Below, piece after piece: positions 28,830 through 37,791 of a stretch of 64,000 nucleotides of DNA. The stretch comes from Clostridium peptidivorans (lineage in GTDB: Bacteria > Bacillota > Clostridia > Clostridiales > Clostridiaceae). Below the pieces are notes generated by a model that did no database searches, was not told the DNA's origin, and was given only the letters and a program-made list of their open reading frames with translations. Position 1 is the first letter of the stretch, and every line of letters starts with the position of its first letter. The DNA lies in NCBI RefSeq assembly GCF_900205925.1, contig NZ_OAOD01000005.1:124001-188000 (forward strand), in the 5' to 3' direction. The position numbers and the translations under genes were made by a program.

Positions 28830-28870
28830 AATAAAGATATGCAGAAGAATCCTTTTTGCATATCTTTATT
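28830..28870 (-). terminator. Terminator after yabG
   Basis: 14-bp perfect stem AATAAAGATATGCA / TGCATATCTTTATT (28830-28843 with 28857-28870), loop 13, followed on the minus strand by an AT-rich tail. Confidence 0.75.
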
Positions 28871-28898
28871 ATATTTGATAGCATTTCTTTATGTTTAA

Positions 28899-29765
28899 TT
28901 ATTTTAAATACTGTGATTTAGGAAATCCCTCTCTATATTTTCCTCTTGTTTGAAGTCCACCAATTCCCTTTACTCCTGTAATGGTATTTTCTAATGCCTC
29001 AGGTATAGATACTACTTTTTCTATATTTGTATATGCTATTTTTTCACATAAAAATACAGGATCAAGGCAATGTATTAAAACCCGATTAGGTGAACTTGCA
29101 AAATTAGCTCCTGCATCCAATATGGCTTCATAGTTAGATTGGCATGCTCCTGCAAAGATAACTAAATTATCATACCCTGGTTCATAATTTCTAAGCTCTG
29201 CTACAGTTTCAACATAATATTTAGAATTTCTATAATTATTTATGTCTATATAATCCCTTGTTCCTTTAGTTACCGCATCATGACCTGTTATAACCACAAT
29301 ATCAGGTTTTACTGTTTTTACTAATTGCAACACCTGTGAAGGTTGTTCCTTTTCTGCAATCACCTTTCCAATAACATCTAATCCTAATTGTTTATAAACC
29401 TTTAAGCATACATCCAGGTACTCTGAATCTCCATCCACATGAAGTATTTTTCCTGGCCTCCCAAAGGATAACTCATTATTATTACTTTTTATTACTTTAA
29501 GTTCTCTTCTATAAAGATTTTTTCCTGTTCTACCTATCAGGATTTTTTTTATTGATGAATTTACCTTTCTATTAAAAACTTGTTCCTGTTTTGTATCTTC
29601 TTCATCTACTACTTCCAAATCCTCTTCTGCCGAGTCTGCTATTATTCTAAGGTTTATTCCTTTAAGTGTATATATTTCTCCATCTTCTGTTTCTTTTATA
29701 TTTATTATCTTGAATGTAATATCCTTTCCATAGGACTTTCTTACTACTATATCTCCTACCTTCAA
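28899..29765 (-). CDS. yabG: Sporulation-specific cysteine protease YabG
   Basis: 288 residues from a TTG at 29765 (MKVGDIVVRKSYGKD). That start is chosen because GGAGATG lies six bases upstream and the SigmaK-type promoter leaves no room for a ribosome site before the ATG at 29786; the ATG at 29774 is an alternative. Catalytic residues of the YabG family are visible in VITGHDAV (His) and FAGACQSNYE (Cys). YabG trims coat proteins, and in C. difficile also germination proteins, late in sporulation. Confidence 0.92.
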   Translation of the reverse strand: MKVGDIVVRKSYGKDITFKIINIKETEDGEIYTLKGINLRIIADSAEEDLEVVDEEDTKQEQVFNRKVNSSIKKILIGRTGKNLYRRELKVIKSNNNELSFGRPGKILHVDGDSEYLDVCLKVYKQLGLDVIGKVIAEKEQPSQVLQLVKTVKPDIVVITGHDAVTKGTRDYIDINNYRNSKYYVETVAELRNYEPGYDNLVIFAGACQSNYEAILDAGANFASSPNRVLIHCLDPVFLCEKIAYTNIEKVVSIPEALENTITGVKGIGGLQTRGKYREGFPKSQYLK

Positions 29766-29800
29766 TAAAAACATCTCCATATGCACTTAATTTCATTATA

Positions 29801-29830
29801 TATAATATGTGTATACCCTTAATTAAGTGC
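29801..29830 (-). promoter_or_regulatory. SigmaK-type promoter of yabG
   Basis: Minus strand: GCAC at 29830-29827, 17-base spacer, CATATTATA at 29809-29801, matching the SigmaK pattern AC-N16/17-CATANNNTA. Bacillus yabG is SigmaK-dependent, which agrees. Confidence 0.6.
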
Positions 29831-29839
29831 AAAATTATT

Positions 29840-29872
29840 GGCATGTACTACTTTTTATAAATAATACATGCC
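29840..29872 (-). terminator. Terminator after the first cotS-family gene
   Basis: Stem GGCATGTA / TACATGCC with a 17-base loop, eight bases beyond the stop codon; the minus-strand tail is moderately T-rich (AATAATTTT). Confidence 0.6.
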
Positions 29873-29879
29873 TTAATTA

Positions 29880-30884
29880 CTATTCCTCTTGATTATAGTA
29901 CTTTTTAAATTCATTGATGAAATTAATATATAAATCTTGTTCAGCTATTAATTCCTCCATTTTATTATTAAAAGTATTTGTTGGCCAATTAACTTCATTA
30001 TAATAATATCTATTACAAAGTCTCCAAAACCTTTGTGGGAATAACAAAAAGGCAAACAATACCTTGTACTCATCTGTAGATAACGGACTTACCTCATTGT
30101 AAGCATTAATAATTAAATGCGCATATTCTATGTTCCATTCGACCCTTTTAAGAACCTTTATTATAAAAGAAGAAATATCATATGCTCTTACTTCTCTCTT
30201 ACAATAGTCGAAATCTATAACATTTACATCATTATTATTGTCTATTATTATATTATGATAGGTATAATCATGATGACAAAATACTTTTTCTTCCTCTGTT
30301 ATTCTGCAGATCTCCATGTAATTAGATGAATTTAATACCTTCATTGCTCTTTTACCTAAGTCTTTATAAAACTGAATTGTCTTTAGATAATTCATTTCAA
30401 AGTTATTTTTATTGCTCCTTTTACGAGTCATATCCCTCATTTTTTCAAAGGATCTAACTCTTTTTTCCATAAGATGAGGCCATCTTCCTAAATCACTTTT
30501 AAGTTTACTATTCTCTGGAGGCTCATATCCTTTAGAAACAATATGCATATATGCAAGCTTTTTAGCTGCTATATAAAGATCTTCCTTATTTCTAAAATCC
30601 GCTTCTCGTCCATCAATCCATTCAGATAATGTGTATATGTCCTCATTCACTAGTGCATATGGATTTCCATCTACATTAAGACAATATCTATCTACCCCAG
30701 AAAATCCGTTGTCTATAAGGTGTTCCTTCGCTCCATATACAAACAATAATTTTTGTACACCATAATTTATTTTCTTTAGACACTTGATACCTTTATTTGT
30801 TTTTACTAAATAAACTCCTTTATTTGGTTTAAGGCTTTCAATTTTAATGTCGAACTGCCTTTCTATTTCAAATTCTCTCATCAT
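29880..30884 (-). CDS. CotS-family spore coat protein (kinase-like)
   Basis: 334 residues from the ATG at 30884 (AAGGAGGTG six bases upstream). Aminoglycoside-phosphotransferase-like fold: an N-lobe to about residue 95, catalytic loop CHHDYTYHNIII and metal-binding VIDFDYC. This is the CotS/CotI/YutH family of coat-associated proteins; Bacillus CotI-like members phosphorylate coat proteins. It is divergent from a GT4 glycosyltransferase gene 170 bases away, an arrangement repeated at 33991-36296. Confidence 0.88.
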   Translation of the reverse strand: MMREFEIERQFDIKIESLKPNKGVYLVKTNKGIKCLKKINYGVQKLLFVYGAKEHLIDNGFSGVDRYCLNVDGNPYALVNEDIYTLSEWIDGREADFRNKEDLYIAAKKLAYMHIVSKGYEPPENSKLKSDLGRWPHLMEKRVRSFEKMRDMTRKRSNKNNFEMNYLKTIQFYKDLGKRAMKVLNSSNYMEICRITEEEKVFCHHDYTYHNIIIDNNNDVNVIDFDYCKREVRAYDISSFIIKVLKRVEWNIEYAHLIINAYNEVSPLSTDEYKVLFAFLLFPQRFWRLCNRYYYNEVNWPTNTFNNKMEELIAEQDLYINFINEFKKYYNQEE

Positions 30885-31055
30885 AGTAATCACCTCCTTA
30901 TAATTTATATGAAATAAACATACTATTTAGAAGTTAAATTAATGTATAAATTGTGTACTATTCATCATATGATTTTTATATAAGAACTTTTATTAACACT
31001 TTCAAACTATGTCTAATATAATGAAATATAACCATTATAAGGAAGGTTAGTTCGT

Positions 31056-32180
31056 ATGAAGATAGGTATAGATGGAAGAGCTTCTCAATGGTATCGGGGA
31101 ACTGGTATAGGTACTTACACATATCAACTTATAAACCATGTAAATAAGGTTGATCTTTTAAATAATTACATGATTTTTATGCCCAAAAACTCTAAATATG
31201 ATATTAATTTTAACTCTAATTTTTCCATAACAAATATTACAGAAAACTGTAAGGATAATTTCTGGGATGAGGTTAACATACCAAATATATTAAAGTCTAA
31301 TGAGGTAGATCTTTATCATGTTCCTCAAAATGGCATAGGAAGTCCTGAGGAAAAAAAGTGTCCCTTATTAATAACCCTTCATGATGTTATACCTTATAGA
31401 ATGCCAGAAACCGCCAGCGAAGGTTACCTAAAATTATTTGAAGAAAAGCTACCTGAAATAGTATCAATGTGTGATGGAATAATAACAGTATCCAATTTTT
31501 CAAAGGAAGATATTATTAAAGCATTTAATTTTCCAAGAGAAAAAATCTTTGTTACTTACTTAGCTAGTGAAGACATTTATAGGCCTATAGATAAACTCGT
31601 AAGTCAACAAGTAGTAAAAAGCTATTACGGAATAGATAATGACTTTATTTTATATGTAGGAGGCTTCAGCCCTCGTAAAAATATAATAGGCCTTATCGAA
31701 TCATTTAGTAAAGTTATAGCTCACTATAAAAAAGATATAAAGCTTGTCATCGTAGGAAAGAAGGGTAAGTCCTATGAAATCTATAAAAAACGCTGCGAAG
31801 AACTTCATATAGAAGATAAGGTAATCTTTCCTGGATTTATTTCAATAGATCATATGCCATATTTTTATAATGCAGCAAAACTTTTTGTATATCCATCCTT
31901 TTATGAAGGTTTTGGACTTCCTCCTTTAGAAGCTATGGCATGTGGTGTACCGGTAGTTGCTTCAAACCTTACCTCTATACCTGAGGTAGTTAAAGATGCT
32001 GCACTACTTATAGATCCTAATAATATAGATGACTTATTTGATTGTATTTCCAAGGGCTTAATGGATGATAAACTTCGAGAAAAACTTATTTTAAAGGGGC
32101 TTGTACGCTCCTCTGAACTCACCTGGGATTCTACTGCACATAATACTATAATTGCATATAGTAAAATACTTAATAGTTAA
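31056..32180 (+). CDS. GT4 family glycosyltransferase (coat cluster, copy 1)
   Basis: 374 residues. N-terminal IGIDGRASQWYRGTGIGTYT and C-terminal FYEGFGLPPLEAMACGVPVV (EX7E motif) followed by SIPEVVKDAALLIDP identify a retaining GT-B enzyme of family 4. Context between CotS genes points to glycosylation of spore-surface material, which is inference. It closely resembles the gene at 35178 in its motifs. AAGGAAGG precedes the start by several bases. Confidence 0.9.
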   Translation: MKIGIDGRASQWYRGTGIGTYTYQLINHVNKVDLLNNYMIFMPKNSKYDINFNSNFSITNITENCKDNFWDEVNIPNILKSNEVDLYHVPQNGIGSPEEKKCPLLITLHDVIPYRMPETASEGYLKLFEEKLPEIVSMCDGIITVSNFSKEDIIKAFNFPREKIFVTYLASEDIYRPIDKLVSQQVVKSYYGIDNDFILYVGGFSPRKNIIGLIESFSKVIAHYKKDIKLVIVGKKGKSYEIYKKRCEELHIEDKVIFPGFISIDHMPYFYNAAKLFVYPSFYEGFGLPPLEAMACGVPVVASNLTSIPEVVKDAALLIDPNNIDDLFDCISKGLMDDKLREKLILKGLVRSSELTWDSTAHNTIIAYSKILNS

Positions 32181-32216
32181 AAAGCTGTGTGTCTATTAAA
32201 CTAGACACACAGCTTT
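32181..32216. terminator. Bidirectional terminator between glycosyltransferase and cotS genes
   Basis: 15-bp perfect stem (32181-32195 with 32202-32216) around a 6-base loop, starting at the stop codon of the plus-strand gene and covering the last codons of the minus-strand gene. Confidence 0.85.
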
Positions 32217-33215
32217 AAATTCATTTAAGAAATCCTGTCTAAATTCCTCTTTCTCTATTTTTTTATTTAATCTATCAATAAATACTTCATTAGGCCAGTT
32301 TTTCCTTCGTCCATAGTAATCTCTAGAGATAGAATAGGCATCTTCAGGAAACTTTAAAATTCCATATAATACTTTTAGTTCCCTATTTTCAATTAAATTT
32401 ATACTCATGTATTCATTTAATATAATCTTAGCCTTTTCCACATCAAAGGCAAAATTTTTAATTACCTTTAATATAAAATTTGCCAAGTCATGTACTTTTA
32501 AATCTATCATAGCATAATCAAAATCTATAAAATAAGCCTTGTTATCCTTTATTATAATATTATGATGCGCTAAATCATGATGACATAAAACCTTTTTATC
32601 CTCTTCACTGCAAAGCTTGTAGTAGGAAGAATCCTCAAGTATATCTATACTTTCTTTAATTTCTTCTATATAAAAATCAACATGCTTTAAAAAGTTATTG
32701 TCAAATTCATTTTTATTTTCATGCATTTCAGCAATCCTTTTAAAAAATTTCATTTCATCTATTCTTCTTTTAAAACTATCTATAAGTTTTCCGCTATTGT
32801 CCTTATTTATGATTTTATGCCTAAATCCTTCGGATGCTGAATGCATTTCTGCTAGTCCTTGTGCTGCAAGACAAATATCTATGGGATTATTAAAGTCACA
32901 TTCTATTCCTTCTACTAAATCTATTAAGCAATAAACCTGCCCCTTGAAATTTACAAAAATTCCCCCATCTTCATTCCTGTGAAAATCCATTACCCTATTA
33001 AACTTTTTCTTTATATATTCTAAACCATTATATATAAATGTTAATTCTTCCATACTGTAATCTATTTTCTTTAATATTTTGTTTCCCTTGTTTGTACTTA
33101 CAAAAAATACACTTCTAAGTGGATATATATCATATATTTCTACATCAAACTTATTGAATAGCTCTGTATCTAGTGCATATCCACAAAGATATAATTTTTC
33201 ATCATATACTTCCAT
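32196..33215 (-). CDS. CotS-family spore coat protein (kinase-like)
   Basis: 339 residues; GGGGG lies seven bases before the ATG. Catalytic loop CHHDLAHHNIII and metal motif YFIDFDYA are intact. Third gene of the operon 33991-33228-32196, with a 12-base gap to the preceding gene. It has an N-terminal extension relative to the other copies (about 20 residues, YDEKLYLCGYALDTE). Probably mother-cell expressed from the SigmaK-type promoter at 35032-35060. Confidence 0.87.
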   Translation of the reverse strand: MEVYDEKLYLCGYALDTELFNKFDVEIYDIYPLRSVFFVSTNKGNKILKKIDYSMEELTFIYNGLEYIKKKFNRVMDFHRNEDGGIFVNFKGQVYCLIDLVEGIECDFNNPIDICLAAQGLAEMHSASEGFRHKIINKDNSGKLIDSFKRRIDEMKFFKRIAEMHENKNEFDNNFLKHVDFYIEEIKESIDILEDSSYYKLCSEEDKKVLCHHDLAHHNIIIKDNKAYFIDFDYAMIDLKVHDLANFILKVIKNFAFDVEKAKIILNEYMSINLIENRELKVLYGILKFPEDAYSISRDYYGRRKNWPNEVFIDRLNKKIEKEEFRQDFLNEFKAVCLV

Positions 33216-33227
33216 TAATACGCCCCC

Positions 33228-33977
33228 TTATATTATGCTGTCTCCATCCTGCTCCATAGCTCTTACTAATTTTCTCAGACATTCTTCTGGAGTTAAATGC
33301 TTTTTTCTATATTTAGTACTTATTCTTACAAACTCATAGGGATAGGATAGGAGACCTGCTATAAAACTATAACTATCTTCCATTAAGAATTCTATAGAAC
33401 AAAACTCTCTTATAAGCCTTTCATAATCTAACTCATACTTTTTTTTCTTATACTTCCGAAGTAAATGAAAACAATCTACTTCTACCATGTCATAACTACA
33501 CTTATTGGGATTTTTTATTTGTAAAATTTTATCTTCTGTTAAATTTATAAAATCTTCAGTTCCTATAGATATCTCCTTATTTTTCATACTTCTTCTTATA
33601 AGATCCAAATATCCATTTTCATAAATAGTTTTAATTGACTTCTCTGCTCTTTGTATATAGAATTCTAAGTTGTTTAAAAGAAGCCCTTCAAATTCATTTT
33701 CTATCTCTTTTGATTTTAATACTTGTTCTTCTCTTTTTAATTTTTTAAGTCCTACTTTAAAATCTTCTACAAGCTTTCCTACAGTGCTTTCTAGCCTATT
33801 TTTAAAAATCGCTTCCCCTCTCATGGTTCTTTTATGAAATTCATCTATAATCTTCATTTGTTCTATTAGACTTTCTTCATTTATAACTATACTATCGTAA
33901 TTGAATTTATCTACTATATCTATATTTTTATCTTTTAAATACTGTTCAAATGTAACTATAGTCATCATATTATCCAT
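33228..33977 (-). CDS. Degenerate CotS-like protein lacking kinase catalytic motifs
   Basis: 249 residues. By eye, residues 40-100 match the helical middle region of the neighbouring CotS proteins (KLVEDFKVGLKKL like KLIDSFKRRIDEM; LLLNNLEFYIQRAEKSI like NNFLKHVDFYIEEIKES), and the end (AGLLSYPYEFVRISTKY) matches their C-terminus. The N-lobe is missing, and the positions of HHD-x4-N and DFD are replaced. The frame is intact with GGAGGTGG before the ATG, so it is not an obvious pseudogene. A structural coat role is inferred. Confidence 0.7.
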   Translation of the reverse strand: MDNMMTIVTFEQYLKDKNIDIVDKFNYDSIVINEESLIEQMKIIDEFHKRTMRGEAIFKNRLESTVGKLVEDFKVGLKKLKREEQVLKSKEIENEFEGLLLNNLEFYIQRAEKSIKTIYENGYLDLIRRSMKNKEISIGTEDFINLTEDKILQIKNPNKCSYDMVEVDCFHLLRKYKKKKYELDYERLIREFCSIEFLMEDSYSFIAGLLSYPYEFVRISTKYRKKHLTPEECLRKLVRAMEQDGDSII

Positions 33978-33990
33978 TCCACCTCCAGAT

Positions 33991-34998
33991 CTACTTATAA
34001 TTTATAGATTTGAATTCGTCTACAAAATCTTGTCTATAATCCTTATCTTCATATATTTTAATAAGTTTATTAATAAAAAATTCTTCTCCCCAAGGCTGTT
34101 TTTCCTCATAATATTGTATTCCTAATTGCCAATAGGCTTGAGGAAATTCTATTAGAGCTGCCATAATCGGAATATCATCATTATCTAATGTATATATACT
34201 GTTATAAGAATCTAATATAAAAGTTGCGCTATCCATATCCCATTTACCATTTTTCATAACTCTTATAATTAAACTACTTAAGTCATGCAAATGTGTATCT
34301 AAAAGGCAATAATCAAAGTCAATTATGTTCATATCGCCACTTTCTTCTATTAGCACATTATGATGAGCATAATCATGATGACAAAAACCCTTGAGCTTAT
34401 ATTCTGCTACCATCTTAGAAAGGTATTTAGTATCTGATAGGTGTCCTAAGGTTTTATCTATTCTTCCAATTTCTTCTTCCATCGACTCTAAATATAAGTT
34501 ATCAAATTCTGTTCTTTGAGACTTTGAAAGAATTATATCTTTAAATTTAAATAACTCTCCTTTTTTCTTTAAAAAATCTCTAGACCAGTTAAACCACCCC
34601 GTTCTTACCTCCATTTTTTTATCTACTATAAATCCCAAGCTTTTTTTATGAAGATCCGCAAGCTTTGATGCCGCTGCCATAACATCTAAAGGGTTACTAT
34701 AGTTGCATTCCCTTGCATTTATCCAAGGAGTTAAATATGCAAAACAAGAATCTATTTGCACATACTCACCCCCATCCTTATTTTTTATTATTCTAGGAGT
34801 ATTTTTAAATTTTTTATTTTGTAGGTGCTTTATAGCCCCAATTACAAATAAAAAACGAGGAAGATTATAATTTATAACCTTCAAGCAGTAATCTTCCTCT
34901 TCTCCTGATATTTTGTATACATTTTTTATCTTTTTCATGTCTACTATGTCCAAGTTATAATTATCTTTTACAACTTGTTTTACATTGTCTATGTTCAT
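33991..34998 (-). CDS. CotS-family spore coat protein (kinase-like)
   Basis: 335 residues with GAGGAGG five bases before the ATG. Catalytic loop CHHDYAHHNVLI and metal motif IIDFDYCLLD are intact. First gene of a three-gene cotS operon with a SigmaK-type promoter 34 bases upstream. It is divergent from the second GT4 gene, mirroring the pair at 29880-32180. Confidence 0.88.
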   Translation of the reverse strand: MNIDNVKQVVKDNYNLDIVDMKKIKNVYKISGEEEDYCLKVINYNLPRFLFVIGAIKHLQNKKFKNTPRIIKNKDGGEYVQIDSCFAYLTPWINARECNYSNPLDVMAAASKLADLHKKSLGFIVDKKMEVRTGWFNWSRDFLKKKGELFKFKDIILSKSQRTEFDNLYLESMEEEIGRIDKTLGHLSDTKYLSKMVAEYKLKGFCHHDYAHHNVLIEESGDMNIIDFDYCLLDTHLHDLSSLIIRVMKNGKWDMDSATFILDSYNSIYTLDNDDIPIMAALIEFPQAYWQLGIQYYEEKQPWGEEFFINKLIKIYEDKDYRQDFVDEFKSINYK

Positions 34999-35031
34999 AG
35001 AGCCTCCTCATAATATGCATACTTATATTTT

Positions 35032-35060
35032 TATTATATGAATTATATGGCTTTAGGGTG
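35032..35060 (-). promoter_or_regulatory. SigmaK-type promoter of the three-gene cotS operon
   Basis: Minus strand: CACC at 35060-35057, 16-base spacer, CATATAATA at 35040-35032, a full match to AC-N16-CATANNNTA. Confidence 0.65.
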
Positions 35061-35177
35061 ACATACATATAATATAGGTTTTATTTTAACTTATAAGGCA
35101 CATTTTCGTATTTTAATAATATTAATAATATATATACACATAATTTCAATCTATAAGCTTTAACAGGAGGTAAATGT

Positions 35178-36296
35178 ATGAAAATAGCCATTGATGGAAG
35201 AGGCATAGGTTGGTATAATGGCACAGGTATCGGAACATATACCGAAAATTTAGTTAAAAACATGCTTAACTTAGATAAAGAAAATGAGTTTTTTATTTAT
35301 TGGTGGGGAAAAAATTATGATGAATTTGAAAAGAATAATTCTCATATAATATTTAGCTCCAAAAGACACAAAGGTTTCTTTGAAAAATATTACTTTGGTG
35401 AAAGCTCAAAAAAAGAAGGCATAGACCTATTTCATATACCTCAAAATGGTATAGGCTTAGACGAAAGCATTTCTTGTAAAAAAGTAATTACTATCCATGA
35501 TTTAATTCCATATATAATGCCTGAAACCGTTGGTAATGGATATCTAAATAAATTTTTATCTTCTCTGCCAAAACTCGTAGAATTAAGCGATGGAATAATC
35601 ACTGTATCCGAATACTCTAAAAAAGACATACTTAGATTTTTTCCCATTGACGAAAATAAAATTTATGTTACCCCCTTAGCTGCAGACAAAAAATACACAC
35701 CTTTGGACAAAGAAAAGTGTAGGCAAGATCTTAGAAAGATTTATAATATAATGGATCCCTTTATATTATATATAGGAGGGTTCAGTCCAAGGAAAAATAT
35801 TAAATCTCTTATACTTGCGTTTTCAAAAATATATAAAGATTTGCCTAAGGAATATTCACTAGTTATTACAGGTGCAAATAAAGACAGCCTAGAAGAGTTG
35901 TTTAATTTAAGCCAAACTCAAGAGATATCTTCTCGAATAAAGTTTACTGGATTTATACCTGAAGAGCATCTTCCTTGGTTTTATAATGCCTCTGATGTTT
36001 TTGTATATCCTTCTTTATATGAAGGCTTTGGGCTTCCCCCTTTAGAGGCAATGAGTTGCGGTACTCCTGTTATAACTTCTAACATTTCCTCTATTCCTGA
36101 AGTTGTTAAAGATGCAGGAATACTTATAAATCCTTTAAATAAACAAGAATTAGAGGATGCCTTATTAAATACACTCTCTAATGAAAGTATTTTAAATGAA
36201 CTAAGTGCAAAGGGATTACAGCAATCTAAATTATTTTCTTGGCAAAACACAGCATTAGCTACACTAGATGCCTATAAAAAAATACTGGGTTCTTAA
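35178..36296 (+). CDS. GT4 family glycosyltransferase (coat cluster, copy 2)
   Basis: 372 residues, paralogue of the gene at 31056: IAIDGRGIGWYNGTGIGTYT at the start, LYIGGFSPRKNIKSLI in the middle, LYEGFGLPPLEAMSCGTPVI (EX7E) and SIPEVVKDAGILINP near the end. AACAGGAGG lies before the ATG. Acceptor and sugar are unknown; coat or exosporium glycan is the contextual guess. Confidence 0.9.
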   Translation: MKIAIDGRGIGWYNGTGIGTYTENLVKNMLNLDKENEFFIYWWGKNYDEFEKNNSHIIFSSKRHKGFFEKYYFGESSKKEGIDLFHIPQNGIGLDESISCKKVITIHDLIPYIMPETVGNGYLNKFLSSLPKLVELSDGIITVSEYSKKDILRFFPIDENKIYVTPLAADKKYTPLDKEKCRQDLRKIYNIMDPFILYIGGFSPRKNIKSLILAFSKIYKDLPKEYSLVITGANKDSLEELFNLSQTQEISSRIKFTGFIPEEHLPWFYNASDVFVYPSLYEGFGLPPLEAMSCGTPVITSNISSIPEVVKDAGILINPLNKQELEDALLNTLSNESILNELSAKGLQQSKLFSWQNTALATLDAYKKILGS

Positions 36297-36314
36297 AATC
36301 TAGAACCCAGTATT
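36281..36314. terminator. Bidirectional terminator embedded in two convergent gene ends
   Basis: 13-bp perfect stem AATACTGGGTTCT / AGAACCCAGTATT with an 8-base loop that contains both stop codons of the convergent genes, only three bases apart. T-rich tails exist on both sides. Confidence 0.85.
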
Positions 36315-37571
36315 TTTAATCATTTCCTTTAATCTTTTTTCAACGTCTGAAGTATTTTCTTTTAGGCTTTTCTTTTCTTTCATAATATCATATATATGTT
36401 TTTCAAATTCACTATTTATATAGGCATAATTGGCACTATATGAATTGTAAAATGATTGTTTTTGTACATTGCTTAAAAATTGCCATACCTTATCCGCTCC
36501 GAAGTATTCTACAGGATTTAATAAAGCTTTACTTCGTTGAATATTTAAATTACATGGAAATATAGAGTATTGAGTAAATAAATCAAGTTGCAACTTTTCA
36601 TTGTCCAATAAAAATTCAAAAAAGGTGTTAATTAAATTAGTATATTTATTGTTATCTAATGCAATTAAATTTTTCCCATTAATGCACACAAACTTATTTC
36701 CACCAGCTTCAAAGGACGGCATAGCTGCAATTTTAAATTTTCCTTTCAGCTCTGGAGCCTTTTCCTCCAATATCTTAAGTTCTTTATAATTTGCAATAAA
36801 AGACACTACTTTCCCAGACTTTATGGAGTTTAAAGAAAACCTCTCTTTGTTATCCTTCAAAATTCCTCTTTTTCTCAATTCTCTTATTAAATTAATAGAC
36901 TTCATGGATTCAGATGATGATATATACATGTTATCCTTTGAGTCTATCAATACTTTATTTAATTGGTTTAAGAGCATCTCATAGTAATCCATGGGATTTC
37001 CAGTTAAAAAACTATATGATACCTTAGAATCTCTTTTAAGCTTTTCATATTGATCTATATAATCATCCCAGGTATTTATATCTTCTATTTTAATTTTATA
37101 TTTAGAAAATATGTCTTTTCTATAAACCATAACATATGGATTACTTTCTATAGGTACAGCATAAATCTTCTCATTAAAAGATATATTATTCAATGTTTCC
37201 TTTTTAAATAAATTTTTATGATTATTTACTATACTAGTTACATCCGCTAACTTATCCTTATATTTTTTTAAGTAATAAGGAGTATCCTTATCTTGTATCA
37301 TAAATATATGCGCCTCATCTTGCAGCTTATCTTCTATATTAAAATCTTTTCCATCAATTACTTTTATATTTATAGTGGTTTTAGGATAAACCTTTTTAAA
37401 AGATTGTGCTACAAACTTCATGCTAGCTTCATACTCCTCGCTGCACCATATATTTATTACACCTCGTATGGTCTTGGAAGTATTTGAGCTACCTATACTT
37501 TTACAAGAAGAAATACTAATTAAAAATATAAGAACTACAGAAAATGAAATGTATCGCATATGCTTTTTCAT
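36300..37571 (-). CDS. Extracellular solute-binding lipoprotein, family 1 type, orphan
   Basis: 423 residues. The signal peptide ends in a lipobox ISISSCKS (Cys23 predicted lipidated). The mature protein shows the two-lobe family 1 substrate-binding pattern: INIWCSEEYEASMKFVAQSF, AVPIESNPYVMVYRKDIF and VVSFIANYKEL. No permease or ATPase gene is nearby, so either a distant transporter uses it or it has another surface role. AAAAGGTG precedes the ATG. Confidence 0.75.
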   Translation of the reverse strand: MKKHMRYISFSVVLIFLISISSCKSIGSSNTSKTIRGVINIWCSEEYEASMKFVAQSFKKVYPKTTINIKVIDGKDFNIEDKLQDEAHIFMIQDKDTPYYLKKYKDKLADVTSIVNNHKNLFKKETLNNISFNEKIYAVPIESNPYVMVYRKDIFSKYKIKIEDINTWDDYIDQYEKLKRDSKVSYSFLTGNPMDYYEMLLNQLNKVLIDSKDNMYISSSESMKSINLIRELRKRGILKDNKERFSLNSIKSGKVVSFIANYKELKILEEKAPELKGKFKIAAMPSFEAGGNKFVCINGKNLIALDNNKYTNLINTFFEFLLDNEKLQLDLFTQYSIFPCNLNIQRSKALLNPVEYFGADKVWQFLSNVQKQSFYNSYSANYAYINSEFEKHIYDIMKEKKSLKENTSDVEKRLKEMIKNTGF

Positions 37572-37791
37572 ATTTGTATCACCTTTTACAATCCTTTTAG
37601 TTTATAATTTCCTTAACTCCTTCACCAATGCCGCTTTCATAAAAATCTGCGTTATACCCAGTACGCTTAAAATAATATGAATATTTTCATTTATTAATAT
37701 ATCCATGCCGCCTACTTCATATCCCTTATCAACCATACATTTTATTATACCCTATGGCTTAAATCAATAAATCTTTCACACCATAAGTGAA

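Noticed and set aside
37602..37736. A 44-codon minus-strand frame with a hydrophobic stretch (MDILINENIHIILSVLG...), downstream of larB
   Set aside because: No ribosome site, a TATAAT-like sequence only six bases before the ATG without a proper -35, and no recognisable family. It may be a remnant, but the sequence alone does not support a gene.
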